Shown here one piece after another: positions 47,431 through 62,870 of a stretch of DNA of 64,000 bases. Each line of letters begins with the position of its first letter. The first letter of the stretch is position 1. This DNA comes from Bombus terrestris (lineage: Eukaryota; Arthropoda; Insecta; Hymenoptera; Apidae), in assembly GCF_910591885.1 (NCBI RefSeq), contig NC_063271.1, forward strand, positions 19,421,334 through 19,485,333, given 5' to 3'. The notes below the pieces were generated by a model. That model searched no databases. It worked only from the letters and a program-made list of their open reading frames with translations, and was not told the DNA's origin. Both the position numbers and the translations under genes were made by a program.

Positions 47431-48810
47431 CATAACGTTATATACTATTACTATATAACGTATAACGTTATATACTATTACTATATAACGTATAACGATA
47501 TATACTATTACGTATTAACGTATAACGTTATATACTATTACGTAATAACGTATAACGTTATGTACTATTAAGTAATAACGTATAACGTTATATAGTATTG
47601 CCATATCACGTATAAAGTTGTATATTATTACGTACTAACGTATAACGTTATATACTATTACTATATAACGTATAAAGTTATATACTACTACTATATAACG
47701 TATAACGTCATATACTATTACTATATAACGTATAACGTTATATACTATTACTATATAACATATAACGTTATATACTATTACTATATAACGCATAACGTTA
47801 TATAATATTACTATATAACGTATAACGTTATATACTATTACTATATAACGTATAACGTTATATACTATTACTATATAACGTATAACGTTATATACTATTA
47901 CTATATAACGTATAACGATATATACTATTACGTAATAACGTATAACGTTATATACTATTACGTAATAACGTATAACGTTATATACTATTACTATATAACG
48001 TATAACGTTATATACTATTACTATATAACGTATAACGTTATATACTATTACGTAATAACGTATAACGTTATATACTATTACTATATAACGCATAACGTTA
48101 TATACTATTACTATATAACGTATAACGTTATATACTATTACTATATAACGTATAACGATATATACTATTACGTATTAACGTATAACGTTATATACTATTA
48201 CGTAATAACGTATAACGTTATGTACTATTAAGTAATAACGTATAACGTTATATAGTATTGCCATATCACGTATAAAGTTGTATATTATTACGTACTAACG
48301 TATAACGTTATATACTATTACTATATAACGTATAAAGTTATATACTACTACTATATAACGTATAACGTCATATACTATTACTATATAACGTATAACGTTA
48401 TATACTATTACTATATAACATATAACGTTATATACTATTACAATATAACGCATAACGTTATATAATATTACTATATAACGTATAACGTTATATACTATTA
48501 CTATATAACGTATAACGTTATATACTATTACTATATAACGTATAACGTTATATACTATTACTATATAACGTATAACGATATATACTATTACGTAATAACG
48601 TATAACGTTATATACTATTACGTAATAACGTATAACGTTATATACTATTACTATATAACGTATAACGTTATATACTATTACTATATAACGTATAACGTTA
48701 TATACTATTACTATATAACGTATAACGTTATATACTATTACGTAATAACGTATAACGTTATATACTATTACTATATAACGCATAACGTTATATACTATTA
48801 CTATATAACG
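47431..48810. repeat. 660-bp tandem HOR pair
   Basis: The segment at about 47,431-48,020 recurs 660 bp (22 monomers) later. One base difference was seen (TATTACAATATAACG for TATTACTATATAACG near 48,441). The second copy has one added canonical monomer near 48,690. Both include the TTATGTACTATTAAGTAATA marker and the CGTATAAAG-TACTAC marker. Confidence 0.8.
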
Positions 48811-51345
48811 TATAACGTTATATACTATTACTATATAACGTATAACGATATATACTATTAATATATAACGTATAACGTTATATACTATTACAATATAACG
48901 TATAACGATATATACTATTACTATATAACGTATAACGTTATATACTATTACTATGTAACGTATAACGATATATACTATTACGTATTAACGTATAACGTTA
49001 TATACTATTACTATATAACGTATAACGTTATATACTATTACTATATAACGCATAACGTTATATACTTATACTATATAACGTATAACGTTATATACTATTA
49101 CTATATAACGTATAACGATATATACTATAACTATATAACGTATAACGTTATATACTATTAGAATATAACGTATAACGATATATACTATTACGTATTAACG
49201 TATAACGTTATATACTATTACGTAATAGCGTATAACGTTATATAGTATTACTATATAACGCATAACGTTATATACTATTACTATATAACGTATAACGTTA
49301 TATACTATTACTATATAACGTATAACGTTATATACTATTACCATATAACGCATAACGTTATATACTTATACTATATAACCTATAACGTTATATACTATTA
49401 CTATATAACGTATAACGATATATACTATTACTATATAACGTATAACGTTATATACTATTACAATATAACGTATAACGATATATACTATTACTATATAACG
49501 TATAACGTTATATACTATTACTATATAACGTATAACGATATATACCATTACGTATTAACGTATAACGTTATATACTACTACGTAATAGCGTATAACGTTA
49601 TATAGTATTACTATATAACGCATAGCGTTATATACTATTACTATATAACGTATAACGTTATATACTATTACTATATAACGCATAACGTTATATACTATTA
49701 CTATATAACGTATAACGTTATATACTATTACTATATAACGCATAACGTTATATAATATTACTATATAACGTATAACGTTATATACTATTACTATATAACG
49801 TATAACGTTATATACTATTACTATATAGCGTATAACGATATATACTATTACTATATATCGTATAACGTTATATACTATTACAATATAACGTATAACGATA
49901 TATACTATTACTATATAACGTATAACGTTATATACTATTACTATATAACGTATAACGATATATACTATTACGTATTAACGTATAACGTTATATACTATTA
50001 CGTAATAGCGTATAACGTTATATAGTATTACTATATAACGGATAACGTTATATACTATTACTATATAACGTATAACGTTATATACTATTACTATATAACG
50101 TATAACGTTATATACTATTATTATATAACGCATAACGTTATATACTATTACTATATAACGTATAACGTTATATACTATTACTATATAACGCATAACGTTA
50201 TATAATATTACTATATAACGTATAACGTTATATACTATTACTATATAACGTATAGCGTTATATACTATTACTATATAACGTATAACGTTATATACTATTA
50301 CTATATAACGTATAACGTTATATAATATTACTATATAACGTATAACGTTATATACTATTACTATATAACGTATAACGTTATATACTATTACTATATAACG
50401 CATAACGTTATATAATATTACTATATAACGTATAACGTTACATACTATTACGTAATAGCGTATAACGTTATATAGTATTACTGTATAACGCATAACGTTA
50501 TATACTATTACTATATAACGTATAACGTTATATACTATTACTATATAACGTATAACGTTATATACTATTACTATATAACGCATAACGTTATATACTATTA
50601 CTATGTAACGTATAACGATATATACTATTACGTATTAACGTATAACGTTATATACTATTACGTAATAGCGTATAACGTTATATAGTATTACTATATAACG
50701 CATAACGTTATATACTATTACTATATAACGTATAACGTTATATACTATTACTATATAACGTATAACGTTATATACTATTACTATATAACGCATAACGTTA
50801 TATACTTATACTATATAACGTATAACGTTATATACTATTACTATATAACGTATAACGATATATACTATTACTATATAACGTATAACGTTATATACTATTA
50901 CAATATAACGTATAACGATATATACTATTACTATATAACGTATAACGTTATATAGTATTACTATATAACGTATAACGATATATACTATTACGTATTAACG
51001 TATAACGATATATACTATTACGTAATAGCGTATAACGTTATATAGTATTACTATATAACGCATAACGTTATATACTATTACTATATAACGTATAACGTTA
51101 TATACTATTACGTAATAACGTATAACGTTATATAGTATTGCCATATCACGTATAACGTTGTATATTATTACGTACTAACGTATAACGTTATATACTATTA
51201 CTATATAACGTATAACGTTATATACTATTACTATATAACGTATAACGTTATATACTATTACGTAATAACGTATAACGTTATATAGTATTGCCATATCACG
51301 TATAACGTTGTATATTATTACGTACTAACGTATAACGTTATATAC

Positions 51346-51373
51346 TATTACTATATCGTATAAAGTTATATAC
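51346..51373. repeat. 28-bp monomer variant
   Basis: It carries the same ATATCG and AAAG changes as the unit at 18,294, after the GTATTGCCATATCACG and GTACTAACG units, and is followed by the CGCATAACCTTATATAAT marker. Confidence 0.95.
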
Positions 51374-51682
51374 TATTACTATATAACGTATAACGTTATA
51401 TACTATTACTATATAACGTATAACGTTATATACTATTACTATATAACGCATAACCTTATATAATATTACTATATAACATATAACGCTATATACTATTACT
51501 ATATAACGTATAACGTTATATACTATTACTATATAACGTATAACGTTATATACTATTACTATATAACGTATAACGATATATACTATTACGTATTAACGTA
51601 TAACATTATATACTATTACGTAATAGCGTATAACGATATATAGTATTACCATATCACGTATAACGATGTATATTATTACGTA

Positions 51683-52943
51683 CTAACGTATAACGTTATA
51701 TACTATTACTATATAACGCATAACGTTATATACTATTACTATATAACGTATAACATTATATACTATTACTATATAACGCATAACGTTATATAATGTTACT
51801 ATATAACGTATAACGTTATATACTATTACTATATAACGTATAACGTTATATACTATTACTATATAACGTATAACGTTATATACTATTACTATATAACGTA
51901 TAACGTTATATACTATTACTATATAACGCATAACGTTATATACTATTACTATGTAACGCATAACGTTATATAATATTACTATATAACGTATAACGTTATG
52001 TACTATTACTATATAACGTATAACGTTATGTACAATTACTATATAACGTATAACGTTATATACTATTACTATATAACGCATAACGTTATATAATGTTACT
52101 ATATAACGTATAACGTTATATACTATTACTATATAACGTATAACGTTATATACTATTACTATATAACGTATAACGTTATATACTATTACTATATAACGTA
52201 TAACGTTATATACTATTACTATATAACGTATAACGATATATACTATTACTATATAATGTATAACGTTATATACTATTACAATATAACGTATAACGATATA
52301 TACTATTACTATATAACGTATAACGTTATATACTATTACTATATAACGTATAACGTTATATACTATTCCGTACTATCGTATAACGTTATATACTATTACT
52401 ATATAACGCATAACGTTATATACTATTACTATATAACGTATAACATTATATACTATTACTATATAACGCATAACGTTATATAATGTTACTATATAACGTA
52501 TAACGATATATACTATTACTATATAACGTATAACGTTATATACTATTACTATATAACGTATAACGTTATATACTATTACTATATAACGTATAACGTTATA
52601 TACTATTACTATATAACGTATAACGTTATATACTATTACTATATAACGCATAACGTTATATACTATTACTATGTAACGCATAACGTTATATAATATTACT
52701 ATATAACGTATAACGTTATGTACTATTACTATATAACGTATAACGTTATGTACAATTACTATATAACGTATAACGTTATATACTATTACTATATAACGCA
52801 TAACGTTATATAATATTACTATATAACGTATAACGTTATATACTATTACTATATAACGTATAACGTCATATACTTATACTATATAACGTATAACGTTATA
52901 TACTATTACTATATAACGTATAACGATATATACTATTACTATA
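51683..52943. repeat. 690/720-bp tandem HOR pair in sub-array C
   Basis: Segments at about 51,691-52,080 recur at about 52,381-52,800, at first at 690 bp and then at 720 bp after a one-monomer gain. Shared private variants are ATGTAACGCATAACG (near 51,952 and 52,672) and TTATGTACAATTACT (near 52,027 and 52,747). The AATGTA unit at 52,244 also recurs 690 bp later at 52,934. Confidence 0.75.
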
Positions 52944-55873
52944 TAATGTATAACGTTATATACTATTACAATATAACGTATAACGATATATACTATTACT
53001 ATATAACGTATAACGTTATATACTATTACTATATAACGTATAACGTTATATACTATTACTATATAACGTATAACGATATATACTATTCCGTACTATCGTA
53101 TAACGTTATATACTATTACTATATAACGCATAACGTTATATACTATTACTATATAACGTATAACATTATATACTATTACTATATAACGCATAACGTTATA
53201 TAATGTTACTATATAACGTATAACGATATATACTATTACTATATAATGTATAACGTTATATACTATTACAATATAACGTATAACGATATATACTATTACT
53301 ATATAACGTATAACGTTATATACTATTACTATATAACGTATAACGTTATATACTATTACTATATAACGTATAACGATATATACTATTCCGTACTATCGTA
53401 TAACCTTATATAATATTACTATATAACATATAACGCTATATACTATTACTATATAACGTATAACGTTATATACTATTACTATATAACGTATAACGTTATA
53501 TAATATTACTATATAACGTATAACGTTATATACTATTACTATATAACGTATAACGTTATATACTATTACTATATAACGCATAACGTTATATAATATTACT
53601 ATATAACGTATAACGTTATATACTATTACGTAATAGCGTATAACGTTATATAGTATTACTGTATAACGCATAACGTTATATACTATTACTATATAACGTA
53701 TAACGTTATATACTATTACTATATAACGTATAACGTTATATACTATTACTATATAACGCATAACGTTATATACTATTACTATGTAACGTATAACGATATA
53801 TACTATTACGTATTAACGTATAACGTTATATACTATTACGTAATAGCGTATAACGTTATATAGTATTACTATATAACGCATAACGTTATATACTATTACT
53901 ATATAACGTATAACGTTATATACTATTACTATATAACGTATAACGTTATATACTATTACTATATAACGCATAACGTTATATACTTATACTATATAACGTA
54001 TAACGTTATAAACTATTACTATATAACGTATAACGATATATACTATTACTATATAACGCATAACGTTATATAATATTACTATATAACGTATAACGTTATA
54101 TACTATTACTATATAACGTATAACGTCATATACTTATACTATATAACGTATAACGTTATATACTATTACTATATAACGTATAACGATATATACTATTACT
54201 ATATAACGTATAACGTTATATACTATTACAATATAACGTATAACTATATATACTATTACTATATAACGTATAACGTTATATACTATTACTATATAACGTA
54301 TAACGTTATATACTATTACTATATAACGTATAACGATATATACTATTCCGTACTATCGTATAACGTTATACACTATTACTATATAACGCATAACGTTATA
54401 TACTATTACTATATAACGTATAACATTATATACTATTACTATATAACGCATAACGTTATATAATGTTACTATATAACGTATAACGTTATATACTATTACT
54501 ATATAACGTATAACGTTATATACTATTACTATACAACGTATAACGTTATATACTATTACGTAATAACGTATAACGTTATGTACTATTACGTAATAACGTA
54601 TAACGTTATATAGTATTGCCATATCACGTATAACGTTGTATATTATTACGTACTAACGTATAACGTTATATACTATTACTATATAACGTATAAAGTTATA
54701 TGCAACTACTATATAACGTATAACGTCATATACTATTACTATATAACGTATAACGTTATATACTATTACTATATAACATATAACGTTATATACTATTACT
54801 ATATAACGCATAACGTTATATAATATTACTATATAACGTATAACGTTATATACTATTACTATATAACGTATAACGTTATATACTATTACTATATAACGTA
54901 TAACGTTATATACTATTACTATATAACGTATAACGATATATACTATTACGTAATAACGTATAACGTTATATACTATTACGTAATAACGTATAACGTTATA
55001 TAATATTACTATATAACGTATAACGTTATATACTATTACTATATAACGCATAACGTTATATACTATTACTATATAACGCATAACGTTATATAATATTACT
55101 ATATAACGTATAACGTCATATACTATTACTATATAACGTATAAAGTTATATACTACTACTATATAACGTATAACGTCATATACTATTACTATATAACGTA
55201 TAACGTTATATACTATTACTATATAACATATAACGTTATATACTATTACTATATAACGCATAACGTTATATAATATTACTATATAACGTATAACGTTATA
55301 TACTATTACTATATAACGTATAACGTTATATACTATTACTATGTAACGTTTAACGATATATACTATTACGTATTAACGTATAACGTTATATACTATTACG
55401 TAATAGCGTATAACGTTATATAGTATTACTATATAACGCATAACGTTATATACTATTACTATATAACGTATAACGTTATATACTATTACTATATAACGCA
55501 TAACGTTATATACTATTACTATATAACGCATAACGTTATATAATATTACTATATAACGTATAACGTTATATACTATTACTATATAACGTATAACGTTATA
55601 TACTATTACCATATAACGTATAACGTTATATACTATTACTATATAACGTATAACGTTATATACTATTACTATATAACGTATAACGTTATATACTATTACT
55701 ATATAACGTATAACGTTATATACTATTACTATATAACGTATAACGTTATATACTATTACTATATAACGTATAACGTTATATACTATTACTATATAACGTA
55801 TAACGTTATATACTATTACTATATAACGCATAACGTTATATAATATTACTATATAACGTATAACGTTATATAC

Positions 55874-55901
55874 TATTACTATATCGTATAAAGTTATATA
55901 C
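55874..55901. repeat. 28-bp monomer variant in a new left context
   Basis: It carries the same changes as the unit at 18,294, but the units before it are canonical and CGCATAACG types and not the GTATTGCC/GTACTAACG pair. The downstream marker appears as CGCATAAGCTTATATAAT. The copy therefore joined a different left flank. Confidence 0.94.
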
Positions 55902-56543
55902 TATTACTATATAACGTATAACGTTATATACTATTACTATATAACGTATAACGTTATATACTATTACTATATAACGCATAAGCTTATATAATATTACTAT
56001 ATAACATATAACGCTATATACTATTACTATATAACGTATAACGTTATATACTATTACTATATAACGTATAACGTTATATACTATTTCTACATAACGTATA
56101 ACGATATATACTATTACGTATTAACGTATAACTTTATATACTATTACGTAATAGCGTATAACGATATATAGTATTACCATATCACGTATAACGATGTATA
56201 TTATTACGTACTAACGTATAACGTTATATACTATTACTATATAACGTATAAAGTTATTTACTATTACTATATAACGTATAACGTTATATACTATTACTAT
56301 ATAACGTATAACGTTATATACTATTACTATATAACGCATAACGTTATATACTATTACTATATAACGCATAACGTTATATAATATTACTATATAACGTATA
56401 ACGTTATGTACTATTACTATATAACGTATAACGTTATGTACTATTACTATATAACGTATAACGTTATATACTATTACTATATAACGCATAACGTTATATA
56501 ATATTACTATATAACGTATAACGATATATACTATTACTATATA

Positions 56544-57911
56544 ATGTATAACGTTATATACTATTACAATATAACGTATAACGATATATACTATTACTAT
56601 ATAACGTATAACGTTATATACTATTACTATATAACGTATAACGATATATACTATTCCGTACTATCGTATAACGTTATATACTATTACTATATAACGCATA
56701 ACGTTATATACTATTACTATATAACGTATAACATTATATACTATTACTATATAACGCATAACGTTATGTACTATTACTATATAACGTATAACGATATATA
56801 CTATTACTATATAACGTATAACGATATATACTATTCCGTACTATCGTATAACGTTATATACTATTACTATATAACGCATAACGTTATATACTATTACTAT
56901 ATAACGTATAACATTATATACTATTACTATATAACGTATAACGTCATATACTTATACTATATAACGTATAACGTTATATACTATTACTATATAACGTATA
57001 ACGATATATACTATTACTATATAATGTATAACGTTATATACTATTACAATATAACGTATAACGATATATACTATTACTATATAACGTATAACGTTATATA
57101 CTATTACTATATAACGTATAACGTTATATACTATTACTATATAACGTATAACGATATATACTATTCCGTACTATCGTATAACGTTATATACTATTACTAT
57201 ATAACGCATAACGTTATATACTATTACTATATAATGTATAACGATATATACTATTACTATATAATGTATAACGTTATATACTATTACAATATAACGTATA
57301 ACGTTATATACTATTACTATATAACGTATAACGTTATATACTATTACTATATAACGTATAACGATATATACTATTCCGTACTATCGTATAACGTTATATA
57401 CTATTACTATATAACGCATAACGTTATATACTATTACTATATAACGCATAACGTTATATACTATTACTATATAACGTATAACATTATATACTATTACTAT
57501 ATAACGTATAACGTCATATACTTATACTATATAACGTATAACGTTATATACTATTACTATATAACGTATAACGATATATACTATTACTATATAATGTATA
57601 ACGTTATATACTATTACAATATAACGTATAACGATATATACTATTACTATATAACGTATAACGTTATATACTATTACTATATAACGTATAACGTTATATA
57701 CTATTACTATATAACGTATAACGATATATACTATTCCGTACTATCGTATAACGCTATATACTATTACTATATAACGTATAACGATATATACTATTACTAT
57801 ATAATGTATAACGTTATATACTATTACAATATAACGTATAACGATATATACTATTACTATATAACGCATAACGTTATATACTATTACTATATAACGCATA
57901 ACGTTATATAA
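56544..57911 (+). other. Longest open frame; satellite, not a gene
   Basis: This 455-codon open stretch is satellite sequence. The translation is a chain of ten-residue repeats close to YYYITYNVIY, which is the consensus monomer read in its single stop-free plus-strand frame. Its ATG comes from the variant AATGTA monomer, and it ends where a variant brings in a stop. The minus strand has a matching stop-free frame (VYNVIRYIVI), for example 19,321-20,139 with 272 codons. The consensus monomer itself contains no ATG on either strand. There is no ribosome-binding site, promoter, intron signal or non-repeat domain. I do not call it coding. Confidence 0.93.
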
Positions 57912-58721
57912 TATTACTATATAACGTATAACGTTATGTACTATTACTATATAACGTATAACGTTATGTACTATTACTATATAACGTATAACGTTATATA
58001 CTATTACTATATAACGTATAACGTCATATACTTATTCTATATAACGTATAACGTTATATACTATTACTATATAACGTATAACGATATATACTATTACTAT
58101 ATAATGTATAACGTTATATACTATTACAATATAACGTATAACGATATATACTATTACTATATAACGTATAACGTTATATACTATTACTATATAACGTATA
58201 ACGTTATATAATATTACTATATAACGTATAACGATATATACTATTCCGTACTATCGTATAACGTTATATACTATTACTATATAACGCATAACGTTATATA
58301 CTATTACTATATAACGTATAACATTATATACTATTACTATATAACGCATAACGTTATATAATGTTACTATATAACGTATAACGTTATATACTATTACGTA
58401 ATAACGTATAACGTTATGTACTATTACGTAATAACGTATAACGTTATATAGTATTGCCATATCACGTATAACGTTGTATATTATTACGTACTAACGTATA
58501 ACGTTATATACTATTACTATATAACGTATAAAGTTATATACTACTACTATATAACGTATAACGTCATATACTATTACTATATAACGTATAACGTTATATA
58601 CTATTACTATATAACGTATAACGTTATATACTATTACGTAATAACGTATAACGTTATATAGTATTGCCATATCACGTATAACGTTGTATATTATTACGTA
58701 CTAACGTATAACGTTATATAC

Positions 58722-58749
58722 TATTACTATATCGTATAAAGTTATATAC
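58722..58749. repeat. 28-bp monomer variant
   Basis: It carries the same changes and left context as the unit at 51,346. The downstream marker reads ACCGCATAACCTTATATAAT. Confidence 0.95.
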
Positions 58750-60431
58750 TATTACTATATAACGTATAACGTTATATACTATTACTATATAACGTATAAC
58801 GTTATATACTATTACTATATACCGCATAACCTTATATAATATTACTATATAACATATAACGTTATATACTATTACTATATAAAGTATAACGTTATATACT
58901 ATTACTATATAACGTATAACGTTATATACTATTACTATATAACGTATAACGATATATACTATTACGTATTAACGTATAACTTTATATACTATTACGTAAT
59001 AGCGTATAACGATATATAGTATTACCATATCACGTATAACGATGTATATTATTACGTACTAACGTATAACGTTATATACTATTACTATATAACGTATAAA
59101 GTTATATACTATTACTATATAACGTATAACGTTATATACTATTACTATATAACGTATAACGTTATATACTATTACTATATAACGCATAACGTTATATACT
59201 ATTACTATATAACGCATAACGTTATATAATATTACTATATAACGTATAACGTTATGTACTATTACTATATAACGTATAACGTTATGTACTATTACTATAT
59301 AACGTATAACGTTATATACTATTACTATATAACGCATAACGTTATATAATATTACTATATAACGTATAACGTTATATACTATTACTATATAACGTATAAC
59401 GTCATATACTTATACTATATAACGTATAACGTTATATACTATTACTATATAACGTATAACGATATATACTATTACTATATAACGTATAACGTTATATACT
59501 ATTACAATATAACGTATAACGATATATACTATTACTATATAACGTATAACGTTATATACTATTACTATATAACGTATAACGTTATATACTATTACTATAT
59601 AACGTATAACGATATATACTATTCCGTACTATCGTATAACGTTATACACTATTACTATATAACGCATAACGTTATATACTATTACTATATAACGTATAAC
59701 ATTATATACTATTACTATATAACGCATAACGTTATATAATGTTACTATATAACGTATAACGTTATATACTATTACTATATAACGTATAACGTTATATACT
59801 ATTACTATACAACGTATAACGTTATATAATATTACTATATAACGTATAAAGTTATATACTACTACTATATAACGTATAACGTCATATACTATTACTATAT
59901 AACGTATAACGTTATATACTATTACTATATAACGTATAAAGTTATATACTATTACTATATAACGTATAACGTTATATAATATTACTATATAACGTATAAC
60001 GTTATATACTATTACTATATAACGCATAACGTTATATACTATTACTATATAACGCATAACGTTATATAATATTACTATATAACGTATAACGTTATATACT
60101 ATTACTATATAACGTATAGCGTTATATACTATTACAATATAACGTATAACGATATATACTATTCCGTACTATCGTATAACGTTATATACTATTACTGTAT
60201 AACGCATAACGTTATATACTATTACTATATAACGCATAACGTTATATACTATTACTATATAACGTATAACGTTATATACTATTACTATATAACGCATAAC
60301 GTTATATACTATTACTATATAACGTATAACGATATATACTATTATTTATTAACGTATAACGTTATATACTATTACGTAATAGCGTATAACGTTATATAGT
60401 ATTACCATATCACGTATAACGTTGTATATTA

Positions 60432-62870
60432 TTACGTACTAACGAATAACGTTATATAGTATTACCATATAACGTATAACGTTCTATACTATTACTATAT
60501 AACGCATAACGTTATACAATATTACGTACTAACGTATAACGTTATATAGTATTGCCATATCACGTATAACGTTGTATATTATTACGTACTAACGTATAAC
60601 GTTATATAATATTACTATATAACGTATAACGTTATATACTATTACTATATAACGTATAACGTTATATACTATTACTATATAACGTATAACGTTATATACT
60701 ATTACTATATAACATATAACGTTATATACTATTACTATATAACGTATAACGTTATATACTATTACTATATAACGTATAACGTTATATACTATTACTATAT
60801 AACGTATAACGTTATATACTATTACGTAATAACGTATAACGTTATATAGTATTGCCATATCACGTATAACGTTGTATATTATTACGTACTAACGTATAAC
60901 GTTGTATACTATTACTATATCGTATAAAGTTATATACTATTACTATATAACGTATAACGTTATATACTATTACTATATAACGTATAACGTTATATACTAT
61001 TACTATATAACGCATAACGTTATATAATATTACTATATAACGTATAACGTTACATACTATTACTATATAACGTATAACGTTATATACTATTACTATATAA
61101 CGCATAACGTTATATAATATTACTATATAACGTATAACGTTATATACTATTACTATATAACGTATAACGTTATATACTATTACTATATAACGTATAACGT
61201 TATATACTATTACTATATAACGTATAACGATATATACTATTACGTATTAACGTATAACTTTATATACTATTACGTAATAGCGTATAACGTTATATAGTAT
61301 TACCATATCACGTATAACGATGTATATTATTACGTACTAACGTATAACGTTATATACTATTACTATATAACGTATAAAGTTATATACTATTACTATATAA
61401 CGTATAACGTTATATACTATTACTATATAACGCATAACGTTATATACTATTACTATATAACGTATAACGTTATATACTATTACTATATAACGTATAACGT
61501 TATATACTATTACTATATAACGTATAACGTTATATACTATTACTATATAACGTATAACGAGATATACTATTACGTATTAACGTATAACTTTATATACTAT
61601 TACGTAATAGCGTATAACTTTATATACTATTACGTAATAGCGTATAACGTTATATAGTATTACCATATCACGTATAACGATGTATATTATTACGTACTAA
61701 CGTATAACGTTATATACTATTACTATATATCGTATAACGTTATATACTATTACTATATAACGTATAACGTTATATACTATTACTATATAACGTATAACGA
61801 TATATACTATTACGTATTAACGTATAACGTTATATACTATTACGTAATAGCGTATAACGTTATATAGTATTACCATATCACGTATAACGTTGTATATTAT
61901 TACGTACTAACGAATAACGTTATATAGTATTACCATATAACGTATAACGTTCTATACTATTACTATATAACGCATAACGTTATACAATATTACGTACTAA
62001 CGTATAACGTTATATAGTATTGCCATATCACGTATAACGTTGTATATTATTACGTACTAACGTATAACGTTATATACTATTACTATAGAACGTATAACGT
62101 TATATACTATTACTATATAACGTATAACGATATATACTATTACGTATTAGCGTATAACGTTATATACTATTACGTAATAGCGTATAACGTTATATAGTAT
62201 TACTATATAACGCATAACATTATATAATATTACTATATAACGTATAACGTTATATACTATTACTATATAACGTATAACGTTATATACTATTACTATATAA
62301 CGTATAACGTTATATACTATTACTATATAACGTATAACGTTATATACTATTACTATATAACGCATAACGTTATATACTATTACTATATAACGTATAACGT
62401 TATATACTATTACGTAATAACGTATAACGTTATATAGTATTGCCATATCACGTATAACGTTGTATATTATTACGTACTAACGTATAACGTTATATACTAT
62501 TACTATATAACGTATAACGTTATATACTATTACTATATAACGTATAACGATATATACTATTCCGTACTATCGTATAACGTTATATACTATTACTATATAA
62601 CGCATAACGTTATATACTATTACTATATAACGTATAACGTTATATACTATTACGTAATAGCGTATAACGTTATATAGTATTACCATATCACGTATAACGT
62701 TGTATATTATTACGTACTAACGAATAACGTTATATAGTATTACCATATAACGTATAACGTTCTATACTATTACTATATAACGCATAACGTTATATAATAT
62801 TACGTACTAACGTATAACGTTATATAGTATTGCCATATCACGTATAACGTTGTATATTATTACGTACTAA
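60432..62870. repeat. A-like cassette repeated three times
   Basis: A cassette of about 150-180 bp occurs near 60,432, 61,900 and 62,710. It has GTACTAACG followed by GAATAACG (60,443, 61,911, 62,721), GTATTACCATATAACG, a unit ending CGTTCTATAC, CGCATAACG, then GTACTAACG and GTATTGCCATATCACG. The CGTTCTATAC ending is common before 17.1 kb and I did not see it between there and 60.4 kb. This suggests that C carries sequence derived from, or ancestral to, sub-array A. Confidence 0.7.
60910..60937. repeat. 28-bp monomer variant, last copy
   Basis: It carries the same changes and left context as the unit at 51,346, but the third unit downstream has a repaired arm (CGCATAACGTTATATAAT). The register set here holds to the end of the window. 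Confidence 0.95.

Larger units (their letters stand above)
32752..51105. repeat. Satellite sub-array B, core of long near-identical HORs
   Basis: This stretch has B markers but is more homogeneous and lacks the 28-bp monomer altogether. A monomer with CGGATAACG recurs at 34,021, 38,221, 39,991, 41,761, 43,531, 44,941, 46,711 and 50,039; four of the gaps are exactly 1,770 bp (59 monomers) and the others are 4,200, 1,410 and 3,328 bp. Several offsets (3,540, 4,020, 4,200 and 4,260 bp) align long stretches with only a handful of differences, so the block appears to have grown by repeated recent segmental duplication, with small gains and losses of whole monomers. The only length change is a 28-bp unit at 46,818. 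There is no gene. The left limit is the start of the 4,020-bp repeat; the right limit is approximate. Confidence 0.8.

Noticed and set aside
56544..57911. A 455-codon open frame on the plus strand and many 60-270-codon frames on both strands, which look like a family of repetitive tyrosine- and isoleucine-rich proteins.
   Set aside because: The repeat length is a multiple of three and the consensus has exactly one stop-free frame per strand, so long frames arise automatically. The peptides are only the monomer translated, start codons come from chance variants (CGCATAAC on the minus strand, TTATGTAC or AATGTA on the plus strand), and frames are open on both strands with no other coding sign.
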